Part shown: piece after piece, positions 1-5,031 of the stretch
Position numbering within the stretch: the stretch's first letter is position 1
Layout: every line of letters begins with the position of its first letter
NCBI GenBank assembly: GCA_003552765.1
Contig: PUOI01000575.1
Location: 1 to 5,031 of the forward strand
Source of the DNA: Candidatus Hydrogenedentota bacterium
GTDB lineage: Bacteria; Hydrogenedentota; Hydrogenedentia; Hydrogenedentales; SLHB01
Direction of reading: 5' to 3'
DNA length: 5,031 bases
Program-made: the position numbers and the translations under genes
Notes under the pieces: generated by a model
Told to the model about the DNA's origin: nothing
Databases searched by the model: none
Seen by the model: only the letters and a program-made list of their open reading frames with translations

Positions 1-382
1 CGAGCGCCGGCGCAAGGAGATAGCCTTCGGTGGGGTGGAGGTTGCCGCTGCTCGGATTGCAACGCAACGCCCACCGGTGTCCCTGATACGCTTTCCAAGC
101 CGATACGGCGAGACTGCATTCCAAGAAATGGCTCAGGTTTTCGAGCGTTACCGGAGCGCCCTCTATCGCGCCGGGCCGGTAGAGGGCTTCATAGGGCGGC
201 GTCTGATCGCTCCCGGCCAACGGAAGCGCAACGCATTCCGCCCCTTCAAATCGCCGGAACGGTTCGGGCTGATTCGCCCAATCCAGATACCCCGGCCCGC
301 GCGACGGACGGCTGGGGTGATGCTTGGTCGCCTCATGGTAGCCTGTCACGACGTCCAGGAGTGAATGGGATACGCTAGACAT
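1..382 (-). CDS. SagB-type / tandem nitroreductase-fold oxidoreductase, N-terminal part (gene runs off left edge)
   Basis: Reading the minus strand from the ATG at 382-380 gives 127 residues with no stop before the window edge. A GAGG ribosome binding site (plus-strand 392-395) lies 9 bases upstream of this ATG. The protein opens with YHEATKHHPSRPSRGPGYLDW (residues 15-35, split here for reading: YHEATKHHPSR then PSRGPGYLDW), followed by QPEPFRRFEGAE (38-49), PPYEALYRPGA (62-72) and RCNPSSGNLHPTEGYLL (107-123). The PSSGNLHPTEGYL stretch is the FMN-site signature of the SagB/ThcOx branch of the nitroreductase superfamily. The preceding YHE...KHH and FRRFEG blocks are typical of the roughly 500-residue bacterial members that carry two nitroreductase-like domains. 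Family members bind FMN. Some oxidise azolines in peptide natural products, but the stand-alone long form has no settled substrate. Only about a quarter of the protein is visible, so the second domain and its catalytic residues cannot be checked. It shares its strand with the NUDIX gene but is separated from it by the repeat array. Confidence 0.85.
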   Translation of the reverse strand, partial: MSSVSHSLLDVVTGYHEATKHHPSRPSRGPGYLDWANQPEPFRRFEGAECVALPLAGSDQTPPYEALYRPGAIEGAPVTLENLSHFLECSLAVSAWKAYQGHRWALRCNPSSGNLHPTEGYLLAPAL

Positions 383-447
383 AACGGTTTACCTCAAGTG
401 CTCTGTCCGCCCGCAAATTGTGGGCCGCCTCTATTCTTGGCCATGAC

Positions 448-496
448 GCAGCACGGGCTTCCGACCCGTGATTCATGGCCTGGAAGGCCATGCCAC
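448..496. repeat. REPIN-like double hairpin, unit 1 (partly decayed)
   Basis: The left hairpin (452-470) keeps only a six-pair stem, CACGGG/CCCGTG, because its inner bases read CTTCCGA instead of CTTCCAG. Its foot is GCAG in place of GTAG. The right hairpin (474-492) is a perfect eight-pair stem, CATGGCCT/AGGCCATG, with a GGA loop, followed by CCAC (GTGG on the other strand). This copy looks like an older, degenerate version of the element in unit 2. Confidence 0.75.
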
Positions 497-599
497 CTCT
501 TGGCGCGTTCACTTCGGCGGTCAACAAGATTAGGCTTGACGCTCCACTAGTGCTCTGTCCGCCCGCAAATTGTGGGTCGCCTCTATTCTTGGCGGTGAC

Positions 600-648
600 G
601 TAGCACGGGCTTCCAGCCCGTGATTCATGGCCTGGAAGGCCATGCCAC
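600..648. repeat. REPIN-like double hairpin, unit 2 (intact)
   Basis: The foot GTAG (600-603) is followed directly by hairpin CACGGGCT-TCC-AGCCCGTG (604-622), three spacer bases ATT, hairpin CATGGCCT-GGA-AGGCCATG (626-644), then CCAC, which reads GTGG on the minus strand. The reverse complement of the second hairpin matches the first at 15 of 19 positions. The four differences form two compensatory base-pair swaps. A tetranucleotide foot plus a hairpin, present twice in inverted orientation, is the known layout of REP doublets (REPINs) processed by RAYT/TnpA-REP Y1 transposases. No such transposase lies in this window. Confidence 0.8.
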
Positions 649-751
649 CTCTTGGCGCGTTCATATCGGCGGTCAACAAGATTAGGCTTGACGCTCCACG
701 AGTGCTCTGTCCGCCCGCAAATTGTGGGTCGCCTCTATTCTTGGCGGTGAC

Positions 752-800
752 GTAGCACGGGCTTCCAGCCCGTGATTCATGGCCTGGAAGGCCATGCCGC
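752..800. repeat. REPIN-like double hairpin, unit 3
   Basis: Both hairpins (756-774 and 778-796) are identical to those of unit 2, and the left foot GTAG (752-755) is kept. The right foot has changed to CCGC (GCGG on the minus strand). The element sits about 30 bases past the NUDIX stop codon on the NUDIX transcript. There it could act as a 3' stabilising or attenuating structure, as known for REP elements. It lacks the U-tract of a standard intrinsic terminator. Confidence 0.75.
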
Positions 801-826
801 GTCTTGGCGCGTTCACTACGCCGGAT

Positions 827-1447
827 TCAGTCGAATTCCGTGGGCAAGTCCCGGTTGCGGAAGTGCTGGAACATGAGCGCGATCTGGCTGGCCGTGACGC
901 GTGAGTGCGACAACGGGGGCAGGGCGTCTTCGGCATAGAATTCGGCCCCGCCCGTCTCGTGGCTTGTGGCGGCCTCGCCCCCTTGCAACTCGCAGATGAA
1001 GAACAGTTTGTAAACGTGAAACGGCATGGGCGGCTGATGCCCCTGCACCGTCCTATCGTGCAGCGCGGCCAGTTTGACGGCTTTTGCGTGAAAGCCGGAC
1101 TCCTCCTCGATCTCGCGCTCCACCGCAAGGGATGGGGATTCACAGGGATCCGCCCAGCCTCCAGGCAACGTCCAGCAGCCGTCGACCATTTCCTTCACGA
1201 GCAAGATCCGGTCATCCCGAAACACGGCGCCCCGCACGTCCACCTTCGGCGTCGCGTACCCATGCTCCGACGCGAATAGCTCCTTCACTTTGGAGACGGA
1301 AGTCTCGCCGCCCCAGGCCATCATTTCCGCCGCGATTTCCCCGATGGCGCCGTAGCGTTCCCGTTCATACTCGGAATCGCTGTAGTGAAGCCCGTTCTGG
1401 GCGATTGCTTGTAGCTGTTTCGCCCACGCCAGCCAACGAGGTTCCAT
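827..1447 (-). CDS. NUDIX hydrolase, ADP-ribose/nucleotide pyrophosphatase type
   Basis: The protein has 206 residues. A complete NUDIX box (GX5EX7REUXEEXGU) spans residues 97-119: G97, E103, R111, E112, E115, E116, G118, with the metal-binding REIEEE core at 111-116. Before it comes an N-terminal helical region (1-50, starting [19 protein letters not shown]) typical of the Nudix_hydro_N group. Proteins with this combination cleave nucleoside diphosphate derivatives such as ADP-ribose, using Mg2+ in the cytoplasm. The exact substrate cannot be read from the sequence. The start at 1447 was chosen because GGGAG (plus 1457-1461) lies nine bases upstream and the conserved N-terminal domain begins there. 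The reading frame stays open much further, to 2242, but that extension lies antisense inside the neighbouring isomerase-like gene and has no domain character. The gene points away from the isomerase/dehydrogenase set, so a functional link is not implied. It ends about ten bases from the repeat array. Confidence 0.93.
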   Translation of the reverse strand: MEPRWLAWAKQLQAIAQNGLHYSDSEYERERYGAIGEIAAEMMAWGGETSVSKVKELFASEHGYATPKVDVRGAVFRDDRILLVKEMVDGCWTLPGGWADPCESPSLAVEREIEEESGFHAKAVKLAALHDRTVQGHQPPMPFHVYKLFFICELQGGEAATSHETGGAEFYAEDALPPLSHSRVTASQIALMFQHFRNRDLPTEFD

Positions 1448-1614
1448 CAAGCCGATCTCCCTTTCCCGTTTTGGAGCGTCCGTGATTTCCGGCCGAAGTG
1501 AAACGGTACCACGAACGCCAAGGCCCTGGCAAAAGGCTTGGCCCATGCCCCCCAAGATGCCGGCCCTGCGCCGAAGGAGGCCACAGACCGCGCGAAAAGG
1601 GCGCGTCTTCAAGC

Positions 1615-1644
1615 TTGCACTGTCCCTAGACTCTTGCCTATGAT
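1615..1644 (+). promoter_or_regulatory. Candidate sigma-70-type promoter for the isomerase-like gene
   Basis: TTGCAC (1615-1620) and TATGAT (1639-1644) are separated by 18 bases. The -10 hexamer matches the consensus at five of six positions, but the -35 matches at only three. It lies about 105 bases upstream of the start codon, which would leave a leader of roughly 100 bases. The sigma-70 consensus may not hold in this lineage, so the call is tentative. Confidence 0.3.
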
Positions 1645-1681
1645 GCTGTATGTGGATGAGTGAGCTAATTCGAGAGAGGGA

Positions 1682-1696
1682 GGAAGCCATGCTTCC
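1682..1696 (+). promoter_or_regulatory. Small perfect hairpin in the leader
   Basis: GGAAGC (1682-1687) and GCTTCC (1691-1696) are perfect inverted repeats around the three-base loop CAT. If the promoter candidate upstream is right, the hairpin lies in the 5' leader of the isomerase-like mRNA. It also overlaps a GGGAGG ribosome-binding-like sequence and the ATG of a 12-codon ORF. There is no U-tract, so it is not a standard terminator. Confidence 0.35.
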
Positions 1697-1737
1697 GCCC
1701 CTACGGGCTGGGACAATGCAACCGTAACCAGTAGCAT

Positions 1738-1745
1738 GGAAGGAG
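1738..1745 (+). promoter_or_regulatory. Ribosome binding site that fixes the isomerase-like start
   Basis: GGAAGGAG ends five bases before the ATG at 1751. The in-frame ATG at 1736 overlaps this site and has no ribosome binding site of its own. Translation is therefore expected to begin at 1751, giving the protein a start of MNTGW. Confidence 0.75.
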
Positions 1746-1750
1746 ATTAC

Positions 1751-2665
1751 ATGAATACAGGATGGAACATTCCAGAAATCGGCCGGCGGAGCTTTTTGAA
1801 AGGCGCTGCCGCCGCGTCGGCGGGGATGGCGCTTGCGGGCCGCATGCCGGTAGCGGCGGCGGAAGAGGGTGAATTCGCTCCATTGCCGCGAGGCGTAATT
1901 TACGGTGATCTGCCAGAAGGGGATCTCGAGGACCAATTTGTTCTGGCAGCCGAATGCGGCTTCGAGGGTATCGAGTCCAACACGGTGGACAGCGTCGATG
2001 AAGCCAGGCGCATGGCGGACGCAGCCCAAGAGGCGGGCATTGAGATTCACTCCATCATGTTTGGCGGGTGGGGCAGCCCGCTCTCGCACCCCGACGAAGA
2101 CGTGGCCCAGCAAGGCCGGGAGGAACTCGAGCATTGCATCGAGACGGCCGAGGCCATGGGAGCGGGCGCCGTGCTCTTGGTGCCGGGGATCGTGAATGCG
2201 GAAACGCGCTACGTCGAGGCCTGGGATCGCTCCACGCACCACATTCGCGAAGTGCTCCCGGTTGCGGAAGACTTGGGCGTTGTCATCGCCGTGGAAAACG
2301 TATGGAACAATTTCCTGCTAAGTCCGTTGGAGTTCGCGGAATACGTGGACCAGTTTGAGAGCCCGTACCTGCAAGCCTATTTCGACGTCGGCAACATAGT
2401 GGCCTACGGCTGGCCGCAGGACTGGATCCGCACTTTGGGCGAACGCATCGTGCGCGTGCATTACAAGGATTTCCAACGCGACGGGCGGAACTTCGTGAAT
2501 CTTGGCGAAGGCGACGTCGATTGGATCGAGGTCCGGCGCGCATTAGAAGAAGTCGGTTTCGACAGCTGGGTGACGCCAGAGGTCGGTGGTGGCGACGAAG
2601 CCTATCTCACTGACCTCGCGGAACGCATGCATCGTATCAATATCGGAGAGCCTCCCCTGGGATAG
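1751..2665 (+). CDS. Tat-exported sugar phosphate isomerase/epimerase-like TIM-barrel protein
   Basis: The protein has 304 residues. A twin-arginine signal GRRSFLKG (11-18) is followed by an Ala-rich hydrophobic stretch (19-30) and a likely cleavage site after PVAAA (residue 37). The remainder is a xylose-isomerase-like TIM barrel (AP endonuclease 2 superfamily). Visible family blocks are GFEGIES (70-76), [13 protein letters not shown] (180-192), AYFDVGN (209-215), RVHYKDF (235-241) and VTPEVGGG (274-281). By analogy with tagatose/ribulose-phosphate epimerases, E182, D212, H237 and E277 would be the four metal ligands, and all are present. The blocks around 180-241 resemble L-ribulose/L-xylulose-5-phosphate 3-epimerases such as UlaE. 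A Tat-exported form is unlikely to use a phosphorylated cytoplasmic sugar, so a free sugar, keto-sugar or cyclitol is the more likely substrate (inference). It is the first gene of the apparent operon, with 51 bases to the next. The start at 1751 is set by GGAAGGAG five bases upstream. Confidence 0.9.
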   Translation: MNTGWNIPEIGRRSFLKGAAAASAGMALAGRMPVAAAEEGEFAPLPRGVIYGDLPEGDLEDQFVLAAECGFEGIESNTVDSVDEARRMADAAQEAGIEIHSIMFGGWGSPLSHPDEDVAQQGREELEHCIETAEAMGAGAVLLVPGIVNAETRYVEAWDRSTHHIREVLPVAEDLGVVIAVENVWNNFLLSPLEFAEYVDQFESPYLQAYFDVGNIVAYGWPQDWIRTLGERIVRVHYKDFQRDGRNFVNLGEGDVDWIEVRRALEEVGFDSWVTPEVGGGDEAYLTDLAERMHRINIGEPPLG

Positions 2666-2716
2666 CATTTCGCCGAAGGCGGACTAACGCATAACCACTT
2701 AACGAAAGGAAGCATC

Positions 2717-4036
2717 ATGAGAAACAAAGGCATGACACGGCGGTCTTTCCTGGCGAGTTCCGCCGCCGCAACCGCGGGCTTGGCGCTGGCGCCGCGTATT
2801 GGCGCCCAGAGTGCAAACGACCGGCTCAACATCGCGGCTATTGGCGCCGGTGGGCAAGCCATGGCCAATCTGAACGACTGCCGGGACGAAAACATTGTCG
2901 CCCTGTGCGACGTGGACGAGCAGCGCGCTGGCCAGGCCTTCCAGGAATGGCCGGACGCCGCGCGGTACACGGATTACCGCCAGATGCTGGATGAGATGGC
3001 CAACGAGATCGACGCCGTCGTCATTTCCACCCCGGACCACACCCACGCCAATCCCGCGTTGGCGTGCATGCAATTGGGAAAGAGCGTGTACGTGGAAAAG
3101 CCCCTCACGCACAGCGTCAAAGAAGCGCGCATCCTGACCGAGGCGGCCCGCTACCACAATGTCGCCACCCAGATGGGCAACCAGGGCAATGCCGACCAAG
3201 GGATCCGGCAGGTTTGCGAAATGGTCTGGGGCGGCCATCTGGGCCAAGTGCATACCGCGCACATCTGGAGCAACCGGCCCATATGGGATCAAGGCCTGGA
3301 AGCGCCCGAGGAAGAGATGGAAGTACCCGGCACATTGGATTGGGATCTCTGGCTCGGGCCCCGCTCGTATCGTCCCTACCACGAGTCGTATCTGCCGTTT
3401 GACTGGCGCGGCTGGTGGGACTTTGGCTCCGGCGCCTTGGGCGATATGGGCTGCCACAATATGAACCCCGCCTATAAGGCGCTCCACTTGGGCTTCCCGG
3501 ACGAAGTCGAATTGGTGGAGCAGGACGGCATGACAGATGTGAGTCCCCCCAACAGCTCGGTCATCCGGTATCACTTCCCGGCCCGGCGCGGGATGGACGC
3601 CATCGAGGTGTTCTGGTACGACGGCGGCGAACTGCCTCCGCGGCCCGAAGGCGTGCCCGAGGATGAAGAGCTAGGTCAAGGCGCAGAGGGCTCGTTGTTA
3701 ATTGGCGAAGACGGCATATTGACCTTTGGGACCCATGCCGAGAACGTCCGGCTTCTCCCAGCAACGGAGATGGAAGACTTCGAATTGCCCGAGCCACGCA
3801 TGCCAAGTTCGCCCGGACATCGGCTCGAATGGATCCAAGCAGCCAAGGGTGGTCCCAGAGCCTTGTCGAACTTCGACTACTCGGGCCCCTTCACGGAGAT
3901 GGTGTTGCTGGGCAACGTGGCCATCCGCGCGGGAGAGCGCTTGGAGTGGGACGCCGAGAACATGCGGGTCACCAACCACGAGGAAGCCAACGAATACCTT
4001 CAGTATGACTATCGCGAAGGCTGGGAACTTCAATAG
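2717..4036 (+). CDS. Tat-exported Gfo/Idh/MocA-family NAD(P)-dependent oxidoreductase, copy A
   Basis: The protein has 439 residues, a usual length for the Tat-signal members of this family. AAAGGAAG (2705-2712) precedes the ATG. The Tat motif TRRSFLA (7-13) and a hydrophobic Ala/Leu stretch (14-25) are followed by a probable cleavage site near residue 30. The Rossmann domain begins RLNIAAIGAGGQAM (36-49). Its glycine motif reads GAGGQA, with Ala at the last position, and an acidic end of strand 2 (D65, D67) favours NAD(H). STPDHTHANPAL (104-115) and the family signature VEKPL (126-130, K128) follow. In the substrate domain, TLDWDLWLGPRSYRPY (206-221) and GALGDMGCHNMNPAY (239-253) carry the conserved D243 and H247. 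The family oxidises or reduces sugars, cyclitols or their derivatives at a hydroxyl/keto carbon; Zymomonas glucose-fructose oxidoreductase is a known Tat-exported member that carries its cofactor along. The specific substrate is unknown. The gene is flanked by the isomerase-like gene and a close paralogue, all on one strand with short gaps. Confidence 0.93.
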   Translation: MRNKGMTRRSFLASSAAATAGLALAPRIGAQSANDRLNIAAIGAGGQAMANLNDCRDENIVALCDVDEQRAGQAFQEWPDAARYTDYRQMLDEMANEIDAVVISTPDHTHANPALACMQLGKSVYVEKPLTHSVKEARILTEAARYHNVATQMGNQGNADQGIRQVCEMVWGGHLGQVHTAHIWSNRPIWDQGLEAPEEEMEVPGTLDWDLWLGPRSYRPYHESYLPFDWRGWWDFGSGALGDMGCHNMNPAYKALHLGFPDEVELVEQDGMTDVSPPNSSVIRYHFPARRGMDAIEVFWYDGGELPPRPEGVPEDEELGQGAEGSLLIGEDGILTFGTHAENVRLLPATEMEDFELPEPRMPSSPGHRLEWIQAAKGGPRALSNFDYSGPFTEMVLLGNVAIRAGERLEWDAENMRVTNHEEANEYLQYDYREGWELQ

Positions 4037-4094
4037 GGTGTGCGCCTCCTCATTAGAAATGGAGCGCAACGCGACGATGAGGAAAGAAGACCTC

Positions 4095-5031
4095 ATGAGA
4101 CACAAAGGCATGACAAGACGGTCATTCCTGGCGAGTTCCGCCGCCGCGACCGCGGGCTTGGCGCTGGCCCCGCGGATTGGGGCCCAGAGCACGAACAACC
4201 GGCTCAACATTGCGGCGATTGGCGCCGGCGGGAGCGGCATGGGGAACATTGACAACTGCCGGAGCGAGAACATCGTTGCGCTCTGCGACGTGGATGAAGC
4301 GCGGGCGGCGCACGCTTTCGATGAGTTCCCCGATGCCCGGCGTTTCGTGGATTACCGCGAGATGCTCGATGAGATGGGCAACGAAATCGATGCCGTCATC
4401 ATTTCCACCCCGGACCACACCCACGCCAACCCCGCGTTGGCGTGCATCCAGATGGGGAAGCACGTCTATGTAGAGAAGCCCCTGTCGCACAGCATTGAAG
4501 AAGCGCGCATCCTGACCGAGGCGGCCCGCTACCACAACGTCGCCACGCAGATGGGCAACCAAGGTAATGCCCGCAGCGGCATCCGGCAGGTCTGCGAGAT
4601 GGTCTGGGGCGGGCATCTGGGTCAAGTGCATACCGCGCACATCTGGACTGACCGGCCCATATGGCCGCAGGGTATGGAAGCGCCCGAGGAAGAGATGGAA
4701 GTACCCGGCACATTGGATTGGGATCTCTGGCTCGGGCCCCGCTCGTACCGCCCCTACCACGAGTCGTATCTGCCATTTGATTGGCGTGGCTGGTGGGACT
4801 TTGGCACCGGCGCTTTGGGCGATATGGGCTGCCACAATATGAACCCCGCCTATAGGGCGCTCCACTTGGGCTTCCCGGACGAAGTCGAACTGGTGCGGCA
4901 GGAAGGCATGACGGATGCGGCCGGTCCGGACAGTTCCGTGGTCCGGTATCACTTCCCGGCCCGGCGCGGGATGGACGCCATCGAAGTGTTCTGGTACGAT
5001 GGCGGCGAGTTGCCCCCACGGCCCGAAGGCG
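4095..5031 (+). CDS. Tat-exported Gfo/Idh/MocA-family oxidoreductase, copy B (3' end beyond window)
   Basis: The frame is open from the ATG at 4095 to the window edge, giving 312 complete residues of an expected 440 or so. It aligns without a gap to copy A, with about 42 substitutions in 312 residues (86-87% identity by hand count). The Tat motif TRRSFLA (7-13) and the whole signal segment (4-32) are identical to copy A. The glycine motif is the canonical GAGGSG (43-48), unlike GAGGQA in copy A. VEKPL (126-130) and GDMGCHNMN with D243 and H247 are kept, so the visible catalytic residues are intact. Purine-rich GAGGA...AAGAAGA sequence (4079-4090) precedes the start, with 58 bases after the stop of copy A and no obvious terminator between. 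It is probably translated from the same transcript. Whether the C-terminus is intact cannot be seen. Confidence 0.92.
   Translation, partial: MRHKGMTRRSFLASSAAATAGLALAPRIGAQSTNNRLNIAAIGAGGSGMGNIDNCRSENIVALCDVDEARAAHAFDEFPDARRFVDYREMLDEMGNEIDAVIISTPDHTHANPALACIQMGKHVYVEKPLSHSIEEARILTEAARYHNVATQMGNQGNARSGIRQVCEMVWGGHLGQVHTAHIWTDRPIWPQGMEAPEEEMEVPGTLDWDLWLGPRSYRPYHESYLPFDWRGWWDFGTGALGDMGCHNMNPAYRALHLGFPDEVELVRQEGMTDAAGPDSSVVRYHFPARRGMDAIEVFWYDGGELPPRPEG

Larger units (their letters stand above)
398..818. repeat. 152-bp tandem repeat array, about 2.8 copies
   Basis: Three head-to-tail units begin with GTGCTCTGTCCGCCCGCAAA at 398, 550 and 702, so the period is exactly 152 bases both times. Units 1 and 2 are full length and differ at about nine positions (roughly 94% identity). 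Unit 3 matches unit 2 almost perfectly over its first 115 or so bases, then stops near 818, about ten bases before the NUDIX stop codon. The spacer DNA is conserved as well as the hairpins. The array therefore grew by duplicating the whole unit, not by independent insertion of small elements. Unit 1 is the most diverged. The last part of each complete unit carries a short inverted repeat, GTCAA...TTGAC. Confidence 0.95.
383..826. other. Gene-free interval filled by a repeat array
   Basis: This interval of about 440 bases lies between two minus-strand genes and holds no convincing coding sequence. Almost all of it (398-818) is the 152-base tandem array described separately. Short ORFs here on either strand cross repeat boundaries and show no family resemblance. 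No clear sigma-70-type promoter for the downstream SagB-type gene was found. That gene therefore depends either on readthrough from the NUDIX gene or on a promoter inside the repeats that I cannot recognise. Confidence 0.8.
1448..1750. other. Divergent intergenic region
   Basis: This stretch of about 300 bases lies between the leftward NUDIX gene and the rightward isomerase-like gene and should carry both promoters. On the plus strand a modest sigma-70-like candidate (1615-1644) and a small hairpin (1682-1696) are visible. On the minus strand I see no convincing promoter. There are imperfect inverted repeats, CCAAGGCC/GGCTTGG (1518-1541) and CGCGC/GCGCG near 1590-1606. Both are short and may be chance in GC-rich DNA. 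Confidence 0.7.
2717..5031 (+). repeat. Tandem gene duplication (direct repeat, offset 1378 bp)
   Basis: Positions 2717-3653 and 4095-5031 are direct repeats at a constant offset of 1378 bases, with no insertion or deletion across 937 bases. Similarity starts close to the start codons. Identity is uneven. The block 3297-3369 equals 4675-4747 over 73 bases, and a 38-base identical block lies near 3122-3159. The region coding for residues 41-90, by contrast, differs at 16 of 50 amino acids. Further copies could follow beyond the right edge. Confidence 0.93.

Noticed and set aside
35..550. Two plus-strand frames (35-364 and 365-550)
   Set aside because: The first is antisense to the SagB-type gene, whose conserved motifs are on the minus strand. 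The second is repeat sequence read as protein.
398..818. CRISPR array
   Set aside because: The period is 152 bases, the spacers are identical between units and only three copies exist. This is a tandem repeat, not a repeat-spacer array.
682..1143. 153-residue minus-strand frame crossing from the NUDIX gene into the repeat array
   Set aside because: It is out of frame with the NUDIX protein and its end is translated hairpin repeat. It is a shadow.
1518..1541. Inverted repeat CCAAGGCC/GGCTTGG as a terminator or operator
   Set aside because: The pairing needs a bulge, no U-tract follows, and such short matches are common in GC-rich DNA.
1650..1727. 25-codon ORF starting at 1650 in the isomerase-like leader
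   Set aside because: Its start almost touches the candidate -10 element and has no ribosome binding site. Only the inner 12-codon version has one.
1448..2242. Long upstream extension of the NUDIX frame, giving a 471-residue minus-strand protein
   Set aside because: The extension lies antisense within the isomerase-like gene, is low in family character, and the 206-residue start has its own ribosome binding site and the expected N-terminal domain.
2666..2716. Terminator between the isomerase-like gene and dehydrogenase A (CGCC-GAA-GGCG)
   Set aside because: The stem has only four pairs and no U-tract follows. The gap is short and operon-like.
2699..4952. Long minus-strand frames antisense to both dehydrogenase genes (291 and 276 residues)
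   Set aside because: They occur at the same place in both paralogues only because the sense sequences are similar and GC-rich. They contain no recognisable domain and have no ribosome binding site worth noting.

Overview
The window is GC-rich bacterial DNA with dense genes in clean Shine-Dalgarno contexts. Three consecutive genes encode Tat-signal versions of sugar-metabolism folds (a xylose-isomerase-like TIM barrel and two Gfo/Idh/MocA oxidoreductases). This style, together with the double-hairpin repeats, recalls Planctomycetota, Verrucomicrobiota or Hydrogenedentota genomes. The taxonomic suggestion is an inference from gene style and is not proven by any marker gene here.

Left part, minus strand: positions 1-382 hold the 5' part of a SagB-type (tandem nitroreductase fold) oxidoreductase that runs off the left edge. 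It is separated from the next co-oriented gene, a complete NUDIX hydrolase (827-1447), by about 440 bases without a gene. That gap is almost entirely a tandem array with an exact 152-base period (about 2.8 copies, 398-818). Each unit carries a pair of inverted hairpins with GTAG/GTGG-type feet, which fits a REPIN, the unit mobilised by RAYT transposases.

Middle: a divergent intergenic region (1448-1750) separates the NUDIX gene from a rightward gene set. It holds a weak promoter candidate, a small perfect hairpin, and a 12-codon ORF with a good ribosome binding site overlapping that hairpin.

Right part, plus strand: a Tat-exported sugar-phosphate-isomerase/epimerase-like protein (1751-2665) is followed after 51 bases by a Tat-exported Gfo/Idh/MocA dehydrogenase (2717-4036). 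After a further 58 bases comes a second, paralogous Gfo/Idh/MocA gene (from 4095, cut by the right edge). The two dehydrogenases align without a gap over 312 residues at about 86-87% identity. Substitutions are concentrated in the dinucleotide-binding half, and one 73-base block is identical. The three genes look like one operon for oxidising and isomerising a sugar or cyclitol outside the cytoplasm. Substrate and cofactor recycling cannot be read from the sequence.
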